64,000 bases of DNA from Symsagittifera roscoffensis (lineage: Eukaryota; Xenacoelomorpha; Acoela; Convolutidae): assembly GCF_963678635.1 (NCBI RefSeq), contig NC_087068.1, positions 46,763,785 to 46,827,784 on the forward strand, written 5' to 3'. A model generated the notes under the pieces. It saw only the letters and a list, made by a program, of their open reading frames with translations, searched no databases and was not told the DNA's origin. Positions within the stretch are counted from its first letter, which is position 1; every line of letters starts with the position of its first letter. The position numbers and the translations under genes are program-made. This document shows, piece by piece, positions 44,043-54,550 of the stretch.

Positions 44043-44618
44043 TGCTTTTTGATGTTTTGTATGTTTGGTAATTGAATTATTGTTGGTTCTGAACCCTTTT
44101 TTGTCACTGATGTGTACATTTAGAGCTATGAAGTCTGAGGAAAAGTCAGACAAAACATACAATCTAATCAAAATTGAAATAAAACACTGAGCAATTATCA
44201 GTTGATTTTCCAGTTTTTTTTGTAGAAACTTCAAAAAACTTATTTAATCACTCTTTTCATCTAAATTCAGGTAGGTTTTGTCTTATTCGAACAAGAGTGT
44301 AGTTTTAGTTGAAAACCTTTTCAATAGTTTTTGAATTTTTGTGTTTCATTGGTTGTTTTCAATTTTTCTTGCTATAAATTGAGGTTTTGATTGGCAGCAT
44401 GAGTTAACTAAAAAACAAATTAGAGTCTAAATAAGGGAAACCATTTAATGGTGAATGTTATTGCAAATTCATTTTAAATTGATACAACAATTCGAGTTTT
44501 TTAAGTTTCATTGTTTATTTCAATGTCTGAAAAGGGTTTTCCATGTCTGAAATGGACAATTTTCAGATTTTAAGGTTGAACTAAAACAAAAAAAACAGAG
44601 AGTGGTGGACAGATAACG
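44043..44618. other. Spacer, no gene seen
   Basis: Contains a paired repeat CATGTCTGAAATGGACAATT with its shorter version TCAATGTCTGAAAAGGGTTT (about 44520-44565) and no frame with family content. Confidence 0.3.
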
Positions 44619-44935
44619 TTGATGGAGATTGCATTAGTTTTCACATTAAAGCAACACAAAAATTTCAATATTTTGTTAAAAAGATGGAGAGGAGATTTCA
44701 AGAAAAAAGAGTTCTGCCAGATTTATCAACAACGTTTTCATTTCAAAGATTTAACTCAGATTGAGTGGTCGATCAGTAAAAAACAAAAAATGGAAGAGTC
44801 TTCGAAACAAAAAGTGAAAATAAGGATAACCTTTTCGATTACTGTTTTGAATTTGATACAAATACAAAAACTAGATTTGTCAGAATATCTTTTAATAATA
44901 ATCAGAATAAAGCAAATTTAAAAGATTTTCGGTTG
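44619..44935 (+). pseudogene. Broken unknown coding region
   Basis: Two frames alternate: one gives WWTDNVDGDCISFHIKATQK then FQYFVKKMERRFQEKRVLPD (about 44607-44750), the other 44619-44921. Later text reads NLFDYCFEFDTNTKTRFVRI, SFNNNQNKANLKDFRLFILQ (about 44835-44930). The residue mix is protein-like (Trp, Asp, aromatic spacing), and the location beside the PC4-like regions suggests a related or co-inherited locus, but no family can be named. Confidence 0.3.
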
Positions 44936-45243
44936 TTTATATTACAATATACCTAAAAAACGTGATAAAAGTGTTTTTTTTTGTTAATTTCTTTTTTCAC
45001 TGGTTAGAATTGGAAATCGAACAAATTTTGATCGAAATTTTGAAAAATTTGAATTGAGTATCAAAAAGTTAGTATAAACCAGACAAATCTCACTTCGGTG
45101 TCAATTGTATAAGTTATCATTTTAGAAAAATTCAATAAAATTGACTGATTGAGAAGTTTCATATACATAGTTTGGTTCTGATCTAAAAAATACTTTAAAA
45201 TATGTGAATATTTCTTTTGATTAGTTTTTACCACAAACCTTAC

Positions 45244-45363
45244 CTGTGAAGGAATGCGCGATTCTGATTGACTGATATCAAAGATTTTAATAACACCATG
45301 GTTACCTCGGATGATTTTTGTTTTAGCTTGGTTAAGTCGCATATCCATTTTAATTTTTTTCAT
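45244..45363 (-). CDS. First exon of unknown minus-strand gene (40 codons)
   Basis: ATG at 45363 opens MKKIKMDMRLNQAKTKIIRG and NHGVIKIFDISQSESRIPSQ, ending exactly at a consensus donor CAG|GTAAGG (45244/45243), phase 0. The N-terminus is lysine-rich. The next exon was not located with certainty; 42845-43041 is one candidate for a later exon. No family recognised. Confidence 0.45.
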
Positions 45364-45503
45364 GTTGAAAACAATTGGTTAAGCAATTTGCTGTTTGTAT
45401 TCACTTTTATTCATTTTTTCATTTTTCGAGGTTAATTAACTCTTTTCATCTAAAAGATTGGGACATTCTAAATCTCCCATTTATTCTTTCTGTACGTTTT
45501 GAG

Positions 45504-45746
45504 ATGTCGTCACTGAACAGAAACGAAAAACTTGCATTTCTTGAATGTGGCAGAGACTACACACGTGAAGATGCGTCAAGACATCGCAGAACACTTAGTG
45601 TTTTGAAGTGTTCGAACTGTAACTTTTATACATATAGCAGCAATGAACTCACGAATCAATTCAAGGAGAAGCATTATTTGTGTCAACATAAAGTTAACTT
45701 ATGTCCTCAGCATTCTCCAAACACACTCGAAGAGAAAATAAACTGA
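45504..45746 (+). CDS. Small C2H2/BED-like zinc-finger ORF (80 aa)
   Basis: Intact frame from the ATG at 45504: MSSLNRNEKLAFLECGRDYT, REDASRHRRTLSVLKCSNCN, FYTYSSNELTNQFKEKHYLC, QHKVNLCPQH and a polar end. KCSNCNFYTYSSNELTNQFK-EKH fits C-x2-C-x13-H/x3-H loosely, and the preceding ECGRDYTREDASRHRRTLS resembles a decayed finger. Likely a DNA- or RNA-binding mini-protein or the remnant of a larger zinc-finger gene. Its open frame could be chance, but the Cys/His spacing is suggestive. Confidence 0.4.
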   Translation: MSSLNRNEKLAFLECGRDYTREDASRHRRTLSVLKCSNCNFYTYSSNELTNQFKEKHYLCQHKVNLCPQHSPNTLEEKIN

Positions 45747-46021
45747 ATATACTTTTTTAAAAACATAGGAGAAGTTACTATGAATAATAGTTTTTACTGA
45801 TTGTAAAAAGTCTGTACACTAAATTTGAAAAAAATCTAGTGAAAATGAAACAATTTTTTCATCACAACTCTTGATATGTCATTTTTCTTTATTCAAAGAT
45901 TCTGATTGTTGAGAAAACCAGCAACAATTGAGTTCAAATTGTCGTGAAATTTTCAATGGAAATCGATCCGAAAGTCTTTAAGCTACAGTAAAAACTCCAT
46001 TGGTTGCAGAGGTTTTGTTGC
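45747..46021. other. Spacer, no gene seen
   Basis: AT-rich; nothing recognised. Confidence 0.3.
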
Positions 46022-46237
46022 AATAATTTTGTAGTATAACGCATAACATGAGCTAACAAGTGGTTAAGTTTTTGTTTAAATTTTAAAAAACTGGATATTT
46101 ATAAAACATCGACTAATTGAAAGTTTTGAAATAATTTTGTAGTATAACGCATAACATGCGCTAACAAGTCGTTAAGTTTTTGTTTAAATTTTAAAAAACC
46201 GGATATTTACAAAACATCGACTAATTGAAAGGTTTTG
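46022..46237 (+). repeat. 108-bp tandem duplication, two units
   Basis: Units at 46022-46129 and 46130-46237 start AATAATTTTGTAGTATAACG and differ at only a few bases (ATGAGC/ATGCGC, GTGG/GTCG, CTGG/CCGG, TTTATA/TTTACA). Confidence 0.9.
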
Positions 46238-49200
46238 CCTAGATACCATTTTAAGGTTTTCCTGTTTAGTGCTTAAGCAGATAATGAGCGTTGATTTATT
46301 AAGAAATATGGTTTTCTACTGGCTTATAAAAAAATTGATAGCTGACCTAGAAAGGAAGAAAAAATGTAGGATCTTGCTAAACATTGAAAAATTTAATATA
46401 TACATCAATCTCAACCAAAGTTTTAAATACTTCAATTCAGAGTTGAAACAGCAACATACAGTTATCAGGTTGAGAAAATCATTTGAAGATTTTTAGCAAA
46501 GAATTTAGGGTATTTGTTTTGCTTCGGATTTTTGAAAATTTGTTGAAATGATACATTTTTCCATCTAAAATTCAATTTTGAAGTAAAAATTTGTTCAAAA
46601 TGGTTGAATTTGGAAGATGGTATATGAAGCAGAAGTTGAGAAAGTACTAAACTCAGATACAAACCCAATTTAATTCAATAGTGTATTTGAGATTATTTGA
46701 CATATAATTTTAGCTGATAAATTGTATCTTGAGAAAAAAATTCATCGTAAAAAGTCTCAAATGTTTATATTTGTGTGTAATTTAACAAAAAGTTTGTTAT
46801 AATTCGATATGTTAGGAAAAATCAGATGTTTTGAGAATAATTTTTGTAAAGTACACTCAACTCCGACATCTTTCGGAGGATGATACCTGATGCATAAATC
46901 ATTTTCATTATTCTGGAAAAAAATTTGATGCAGAAAAGTTTTAAGAGAAAATAATATGGAACTTGCTGAAAATTTCTAAGCAAGCTGACACTTTAGCAGA
47001 ACCGGATATAAGATCTGTTAATTACTTGAAACATTAATTAGACACACAGTGAAGATTTTGTTTAGGTTAGCTTCAAGTTTTTTCAATAAGAAATTTAGGT
47101 AGAACTAAAGAGTTTTTTGTTAAATATATTTCGCAAAATTATTCAATTGTTACAGGATGCTCCTTAATTTCCCTTTTCTTTCTAATTGATTTTTTACGAA
47201 GCCTTCTTTTAGAATTTGTTAGATGTTGCAGAAATTACAAACTAGGCTACCTTCTGTATTTCTACTTCCGAAGGTTTTCAGATAAAACCAATAGAGCTGC
47301 TCTTAATTTGTTTTGAAAACTCAACGTAAGAAGACACCTTTTTTTCTCAATTTTTATATGGTTTTAAACGCTTTAACTGGCGCCAATTTATTTTGACTTG
47401 AATTTTTCTATGGCCACCTCCGACGAAAATCAAGAATAAAAAGCATTTTACTAATTGTTTTGTACGAAAAGTGATAGTTAATGATGTAAAAGTTTCTATT
47501 TTTGCTTGAATAATTTACTGTAGAAACTGAATAAGGGAACCTAAAGAAAAACAGGTACAAATTACATTGTAATAATCAGATGTTATCAGATCTAATTTTA
47601 GCAAATTGTTTGTTCAAATGATACTATTTTCCTCCTTAATTGCCCAGTTCTGACTAAATTTTCTTGTAAAGTGAGTTCAATAGTGAAAATATGTTTTTAG
47701 CAGAAAACAAGAATAAGTTTAAAGCATAGAACAATTCTACAAAAATCATAAAATTCTGTTGTAAAAGCAACAGAGTGTACTCATCTGTCATGAAAAAGAC
47801 TCTGTTGAATTTCATCCTATATCTAATATACTTTTAAGAAGAAATTATCCCATTTTTAATCAATTTTAGCGTTTTCGTACAAAATTGGGTTAATCACTGA
47901 GAGAAAACTTTTATGAAAATTTAGAAGATGCGTCTTAACAACTAACGATGATGATTGAATATGGATGTTGTAGTCTCGCAATTGAAAAAATTAACAATAG
48001 AACAGATAGATTTTTGAGAATTGTAACCAAATTCTAGTAATTTGTATAATCTTCTTAAAACATTACTCTGAGAAAGATAGAAAAATTATCATACCATTTT
48101 TCCAGACACAAAAAAATTTCTAATACTATATCTTCTATATCTTTCTCAGTGTGAGTTTTTACCGGGGCAGATCAACTGACAAATTTGGATGATAATTTAT
48201 CGAATATTTCAAAAATTATTATTTTTAATACATTATAGACAAAGAGAGAAAAGAGAACTGAATCTAATCGTAGCAAGAAATATAACAGAATTAATAAACA
48301 CGCTGAGGTGAAAATGAGAACTTCATAAAAACATCTGATTGGTCGAAATTTAAGAGTTGTAGCATATTAATTTTTTAATTCCAATGAAAAATTCATTCAG
48401 TTTTTATTGGATTTATTTCAATTTTTTACGAAAATTTAACGTTTGAACCCCTCCAGAAAGCAATTCACGCCTCATTAACTCCGTGGGTAAATGCTAACAT
48501 ACATCTGTCTAATAATCATATGATTTTTATGTGAAAAAAGATAAAATAAGACATAAAAAATAAAGTGTAATGGAGCTGTCATCCTTTCTCCAGATATCCT
48601 GGGGAATAAAAGATTAAATGGGATATAAAAATAATCAACCGTGAGGAGCTGTCAAGATTCCCCTGATATCTTGTGGAGCGGAATAATTAACCTGTCAAAG
48701 ATAATCCCCTCTTGCCACTTTTCCACAGAATATAAGTAAGTTGAAGTAAGTTTTCAATAGATTTAAAAAAAAAAAATATTCTGTGATATATTAGTTTATG
48801 ATCCCATACCCTAACTCAAAATTTAAGTTTGCCAAAACTTACCATCTGCAGCTTACCATGCAAAAGTTTCTTTTTCAATTTTTCAAGATAAAAAAAAATT
48901 TTTGAGATAAAAATGTATTTGCAAGTAAAACTTAGAAAAATTTCAAAAAAATTTCTGAAACCTACCATCTGAAACTTACCAAACCGATGTTTTGTAAAAA
49001 AAAAGATAGCCTTTACATATCACAAACCGTAGAAATTAGAAAAGAAATTCAAGTGTCGGCAAATTCGAGCGTCAAAAAATTCGGAATCCAAAATTTTTTT
49101 GAAACTTACCATCTCACCATCTGAAACTATGAAACCTATATGCAATCTTGTAACATTGGAAAATCTATTCCCACGTAACACAACAATATTATTTTCCCAT

Positions 49201-49498
49201 TAGGAAACACGTGCCGAGATTTTCGCGAAAAAACTATACATTTCCACACAAAATCCAACCGTTTTTCTTACCATTCTCCTATCATTACTCAAACCATGAA
49301 ACCCTACCAACTCTATTCCCTATCTTAATACATTGGGAAATCTATTCCCTATGCTAATACATAGGGTGATTACTGGATACTCTGTTAATACATAGGAGTC
49401 ATCAACAAATCCCCACCCCGATTTTGCCCCGACATATACTACTTAAACTATCAGAATCCACTAAGGAAAAGACGATGGACACTGTTATATTTAGATAA
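46238..49498. other. 3.3-kb gene-poor stretch with scattered degenerate repeats
   Basis: No supported gene. One 75-codon plus-strand frame (46269-46496, SVDLLRNMVFYWLIKKLIAD) is unexplained. Related phrases AGCTGTCA..CC..GATATC(C/T)TG recur at about 48570 and 48645. ACTTACCATCTG-type phrases recur at about 48838, 48960 and 49108. CTATTCCCTATNNTAATACAT is repeated at 49311-49375. Confidence 0.35.
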
Positions 49499-49733
49499 CC
49501 TGAAGTTGTTTTTCGATTAAAAGTTCGAGAAAGTTTTCGATTAAAAAAATTGATGATATTAATTTTCTTGAAAAAAATGAGCACACCTTATTTGTTTTTA
49601 TCTGCTCTTTAGTGAAGCATCCTTTCAAATAGCAACTTTGATAGTACCCCAGCTCAGAGCTCAAAGCGCTTCTTTCAAGGTTTACCGTAAGTTTTTCCAA
49701 ACCGCTCAACACAATTTTTAAGTTTTGGCTGTT
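49499..49733 (-). other. Candidate follow-on exons of the NERD gene
   Basis: Two coding-like pieces lie 3' of the NERD exon donor. One runs from about 49733 to 49590: QNLKIVLSGLEKLTVNLERS, ALSSELGYYQSCYLKGCFTK, EQIKTNK, ending at AAG|GTGTGC. The other follows the acceptor AACAACTTCAG at 49500-49502: YLNITVSIVFSLVDSDSLSS. The second is phase-compatible with the donor at 50213 and has a strand plus VDS like the 8874 exon. Neither is convincing by itself. Confidence 0.2.
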
Positions 49734-50213
49734 TTATTCATTTTTGCTTCATTTTGCTACAAATTGGGTTGTACAACAAATGTTTCGTAAAAAATATTAG
49801 TTGTTTCTTTGATTCAGATATGCCACTTAATCGCTGAAAAATTTGAAAAACTCAAGTTGAAAACTCGCTCCAACATACAATATGTTTTGTTTCCCTGCCA
49901 ACTACTTTTGTAAACTAACTTTCATGCCAGAAGGCCATAAGGATGTTACATTCCAGTACCAATCTCACTGGTAAAAATAACACGACGGTTTTGAGTTTCC
50001 CATGGTACCTTGCCCTGCTGTACTACCCATCATCCCCCTATTGAGTGCTGGCGGATAACGGATTACTACTCTACTGTTTCATGTAGTTCTCATTAACATT
50101 CAAGTGGCAGACACGATATAAGTAATTTTCCTTTGGCTCGAAATAAATATTCACCTTTTTGTGTTAAATAAAAATATAGCAAAGGATATTAAGTAATCTA
50201 ATTGAAAGCCCAC

Positions 50214-51867
50214 CTATTGGATGTAAAACGGTTACTCCATATGGCGTAAGAAGATGCTTCAAAATATCTGCAAGTAGCAAGTGCGAATGGAAGCCAGCGA
50301 CTGCGACCACTTCGTTCTGAAACTGAGAGTCGCAGACAGGCTGTTCTAGAATAATCTTTGCGACGCTTGCAAGAAAAACCATCAGCATCGTTTTTCCGGA
50401 TCCTTTGCAGCCAGTCACTAGTAGTCTTAAATAGCCGTTTTCAGTAGGATTTTGCAGATGCCTGACCACTTTGGCTATTATTTCCAGCTGCTCTACTGTC
50501 CAAATTATGAATCTCTTTTTTTCGTTTCCTTGAAATTCTGTTTTATACGTTCCGTCGCCTTTCAAATTCAGATTTTTGAATTCTTCTGCCAAATGTTTAA
50601 GTTCCCCAGCTTTAGCTTCCAGTTTGTCGTCATCCAAAACAACAACTGATGTTTTGCTACCCGTTTTGTCTTCAATTGTCAATTCTGCAGTTTTCGGACT
50701 TTCAATTTCGACTTTTTGACATTTAGCTTCTTCTGCTTCATCTGTAGCTTTGTCTTTAGATTCATCTTGAGTACTCCGAAATCGCCACGCTTTGTCATCA
50801 TTTTTTTCTGTTTCATCAGTTTCTTTTTCTTGACTTCCACTTTTTTTATGATCATCTGTCATTTTTTCAACATCGTTTCTTTCAGTTTCACTTTTTTCCG
50901 GTTTTTCTTTTTTTACAATGAGTGTCTTTGTTTTTGTCATTTTTATTTTTGAAGCGGTTTCAAGGTGTAATTTTGTAAGGGGATCAAAGGCATCAAATGT
51001 TTTTTCACAAAATTGGCCTTTGGTTTTGTTGATAGCCTGCATGCTACAGTTGAAAATTAACTGCTCATGAATCAATGCAGCAGAGCTCTCCAACGAGCTA
51101 AGTGTGACCAATCTTGCTAAAGCTATTTCAAACACGTTTTTTTTGCTAGGATCGAAATTTGGAAGCTTTTCGAGATTTAGTTTCCATTGCTTCGCAAAGT
51201 TATCTTTTGTTAAATCGCTTTTGCGGAGCATTAAAATCCGATTTTGCTGTCCGGCTGATTTTGTGAGTGTGACAAATCTTTCTTTGTTGTCATCGTGTAG
51301 TAGACAAATAACTGAATGAATGGGAATTGGGTCTACTGGTTCATCTTGTCCATACTGCATCAGCTTTCGAATGAAAGTATCATGACGCTCAATGTCATCT
51401 TGTAATTTTTGTGGAGTCAGGCCTTTCCCTCCTGGCTTTTTAATATTGAGCACGAGAAACCCTTTGGTTGGGTGAGCTACCAACATGTCAATTTCGACGT
51501 CTGCACTTTTACTTTTGAAAATTTCTTGAGGATTAACATTCGGAAAGACCATCATACCTTCCTGATTTGGATCCGTTTCGTGCAAAAGCAATCTGTAGAC
51601 CTTAGTTTCTCCGGTTTCTCCTTTTTGCAAATATTTGAAGCTATCTTGCAGTTTTTTGGACATTTGTGTGTTTTGCAGAAACAGTCTGGGTACTCTGGCA
51701 ACTGGAACCGAAGTTACGTTTCCTTCTTCTTTCCAGTTAGGGTATTGGGAACGGAACATCCTAACCAGACTTTCGTTGTCTTTAAATGGAACTCTCTGAG
51801 CTCCCGGCATTTGTAACTCAAAATTGTCCAGCTCCTGGAAAAATTCATCAGCCGAGCTCTCTGCCAT
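50214..51867 (-). CDS. NERD-domain and P-loop protein, first exon (551 codons)
   Basis: ATG at 51867 opens MAESSADEFFQELDN. Residues 82-150 match a NERD nuclease-related domain: KGETGETKVYRLLL, VEIDMLVAHPTKGFLVLNIK and KPGGKG. D127 and K143 are in place, but the usual E of the E-x-K motif is N141. Residues 305-400 are a Lys/Glu-rich disordered linker. Then come a Q-motif-like IIWTVEQLEIIAKVV (residues 454-468) and a Walker A, TGCKGSGKTMLMVFLAS (485-501). After GVTVLHPIG the exon ends at a donor (ATAG|GTGGGC, 50214/50213), phase 1; the frame runs on only 15 codons. Known NERD-helicases combine these domains with SF1 motifs, so the C-terminal helicase half must lie in later exons, possibly 6735-8874. 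Confidence 0.8.
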
Positions 51868-51959
51868 TTTAATTTTTATAAATCAGTATACAAGTAGAAA
51901 CAAACAGTGAGCAAACTAAGCGCGCTGATTGAGACGGTAGAGAAATAATGAACGTGCTT
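51868..51959 (-). promoter_or_regulatory. Presumed promoter/5' UTR of the NERD gene
   Basis: Ninety bases upstream of the ATG on the minus strand, with TTTATAAAAATTAAA just before the start codon. No certain TATA or initiator element was identified. Confidence 0.25.
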
Positions 51960-52343
51960 ACTTAGTCAAACAATTGGTTAGCATGTTTTGATTTACTTTT
52001 GTGCATATTTATGCGAAAAAAAATATATACAAAAAAGAGCGCATGCTGATTGTGGTTTTAGTCTTAGCAACTCTAATTACGATGTTCACACAAAATGACG
52101 TAACATGCTAAAAAATTTGTGTTGCGTCAAACGAATTGGTTGGCAAGTTTTTGATTTACGTGCATACGCTTTAAGTTAAAATGTAAAAGAATGAAGGCAC
52201 ACAATTTTTTTTGTTTTTTTAGCAGCTGCAATTACTAATGTTCAAACAATGTGAACATTTAATGTGAGATGATGCAACATGCAAAACAAGTGATTTTAAC
52301 CAAACTATTTGCTTTGCTGTTTTCATTTACTCTTGTACGCATA
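51960..52343. repeat. Degenerate tandem repeat, about 165-bp period, upstream of NERD gene
   Basis: Phrases GTCAAACAATTGGTTAGCAT (51966), GCGTCAAACGAATTGGTTGG (52125) and ACCAAACTATTTGCTTTGCT (52299) each precede TTTTGATTTAC/TTTCATTTAC and a GCATA. A fourth partial copy, GTTGCGTCAAACGATGAGC, lies at about 53184, after the foldback element, so that element appears to have inserted into the array. Confidence 0.55.
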
Positions 52344-53053
52344 CAAAGCTGATTTAAATTATCCGGACAATACGAACAAAAGTTGAAATTTAAAAAGCTT
52401 TATTGTCAATGGAATAAGAAAAGCAAAAAATATGAAAACAAAGATGCTCAGAATTTCTCCAGAAATAATCTGATGCTGATTTTTTCTTCGAAACTCTCTA
52501 CTAAAAATATATCCCAAAATTAGGTCCTTGTTTTTTTTTAATTAATCAAAATTTACGCTGAAACTACCAAGTTAATTAATGCGAAAATTGTAATGAAAGA
52601 AATCTCTTGCACACCCGAACAAAACTCTTAGAGGAGAATACTTTCCGAAAATTCCGCGAGGCTATTTAAATTGGTTTTTAACCATATATTTGATTTTTAT
52701 GGTAAAAATTACTTTTTTAGTTATCAAACAAAAATAGATTCTCTTATACAAATTTTTGAAAATTTTGATCTTTAAAACTTTTTGTATATGAGGCTTCGTT
52801 TGATCTATTTTTCTGATCAACTAACTTAATAGTTTCAGCGTACTTGATTAAATGAATAAAGCCAAAAAATTAGCCAGTTTTGGGGTACAATTTTGGTTAA
52901 GAACTTCGAGGAGAAAAACACACTATATTAAATCTTGTAAAATTTTTAGCAAATTTGATTTCTTTATACTTTTTTCACTTAAGTCTAATCCATTTTGAGT
53001 AAAATTGCTCGATATTTTTTTTTGTTTTGTCCGGATCATTTAAATCAGCACTG
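52344..53053. mobile_element. 710-bp foldback (palindromic) element, copy 2
   Basis: Same length and design as 10661-11370. The ends are CAAAGCTGATTTAAATTATC and GATCATTTAAATCAGCACTG, and the arms meet near 52700. ACGCTGAAACTACCAAGTTA at 52554 is mirrored by TAACTTAATAGTTTCAGCGT at 52826. No gene inside. Confidence 0.8.
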
Positions 53054-53571
53054 TTTAAACTGAAGTAAATAAAAATCAGGGCATGCCTTTTGTTTATAAA
53101 ATTAGCAGATATATTTAATGATTTGAGCTCAATGTTAACATAAGCAGAAAATGGATATAGAAACGGTACAAAATATTCAGTGTTGCGTCAAACGATGAGC
53201 TCTACATAACTTTCTTAAACATTGACGCGCATTTAATTGAAATATATATATTTTTTATATATGTAAAAGTGAACAATACGTAACATTTTTTCGTCAAAAA
53301 ACAAAAGAGAAGAAAAAAACTAATTTTATTAACTGTTTAACTGTTCATGGATCTCAATTCCCCTTTATCAAATTACTAGTTTGGTAAGAAATTCACCGCA
53401 TTTGTACGCAATACTATTGCTGCTAAAGTGCATTCATTAACAAGACAAAAGGCAAACTAAACGTATCATTTGAGATGACAGGCAAATCAAGATCGTGTTC
53501 TGTAATTAAACGAACTATAGCCATTGTACGGATTTCAGTAAAAAAAATGTAAAACTGAGTTTACAGGGCAC
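53054..53571. other. Spacer, no gene seen
   Basis: AT-rich host DNA, including one more partial unit of the 51960 array; ends at the 3' LTR boundary with GGGCAC flanking the LTR. Confidence 0.35.
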
Positions 53572-53995
53572 TGAGTTTATGTCCGAGGATGTTTTCCCAT
53601 TGAGTAATTTTTGATAGGATACACCGTCTGTTCGTGTATTAATTTTTTCGGTCGGATAGATTTTACCTAATTTTCGGTCGGATAGATTCGTGCAACATCT
53701 TAGTCTAATACGGATACTAATCTTACTCTTTTAATTCCTGGTCTCAAAAGATCTAGAATATTCTGGTACTCTTGAGATGTTAGAGAGAGAACGAGGCAAA
53801 TGTTTTTTAAGCTGAATTGATTTTTCTATACCTGAAACTATAAATAGATGAAGCTTTAGGAATTATTTTAAATTTATTATTATGAAGCTTTATAAAGTCA
53901 CGGATCGTGATTGATTAGTTCTAAGTATTTTACAGTGATATTTATCAAGAATATTATAAGTGGATATATAAACTACTTGTTTTGAACTGGTTCCA
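53572..53995 (-). repeat. Family G 3' LTR, right copy (424 bp)
   Basis: On the minus strand it starts TGGAACCAGTTC (53995) and ends AACTCA (53572), with GTTGCACGAATC and TTCGGTCGGATAG-type central blocks, the latter duplicated. No PBS follows AACTCA, as expected for a 3' LTR. A short GGATGGG purine stretch directly precedes it, possibly the remains of a polypurine tract. Confidence 0.75.
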
Positions 53996-54217
53996 CCCAT
54001 CCGAGGTTTCGGATATTTTTATACTTTTTTGTGAAGGATGAATTTTGTCTAGTCTGGTTTTTATGAGAAGATTCTTCGAGAAGAATTGCACTTGCTCGGA
54101 TCAGTGAAATATTTGTTGTCGAGAAAAAGGTAGAGATTGACAAGCTTTTTTTGTGAGTTGAAGGATCGTTTTGTGCCTGCAGATTTATAAGTAGAGCGAG
54201 ACTACGAGTGTTCTCAA

Positions 54218-54550
54218 CTATTTATCAAATACCAAGATTGGGTATGACTTCTCTGAGTGAACTACTGTAAGACTAAGATCCCAATTTCTGAGTTCAATAA
54301 CAAGTAAGCTTGTGTTCTTGTTCAATGAATACCTTTGCCGCAAAATTGAAATGATTTCATGTTCTTTAGCCTGTGAGTGTTGCGATTGCAGCAAGCAAAA
54401 CCAAAAGATTTGCCATTCAAGTATCGAGAAGTCAACGAGTTTCTTCACCGTATGCCGGTCGTTTCTTTTGTTTTGAAAAATTTTTACTTTGATATCTGCA
54501 CGTTTTAGTAAATTCATGTTTTCTTGTGATCCTTGATAGTTTTTTTGCAA
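54218..54550 (-). other. Unexplained 110-codon frame in right family G copy
   Basis: Reads NYQGSQENMNLLKRADIKVK, FQNKRNDRHTVKKLVDFSIL, HSQAKEHEIISILRQRYSLN, LLVIELRNWDLSLTVVHSEK. It lies close to the 3' LTR. There is no counterpart in the plus-strand copies and no domain recognised; it may be chance or a captured fragment. Confidence 0.25.

Noticed and set aside
43863-44234. 123-codon minus-strand frame
   Set aside because: It is antisense to PC4-like region 2, whose plus-strand frame has a recognisable fold pattern; the minus frame has none.
50164-50213. Extension of the NERD frame to the stop at 50164
   Set aside because: The 15 codons after the GTGGGC donor are intronic in character, and the protein would end abruptly after Walker A.
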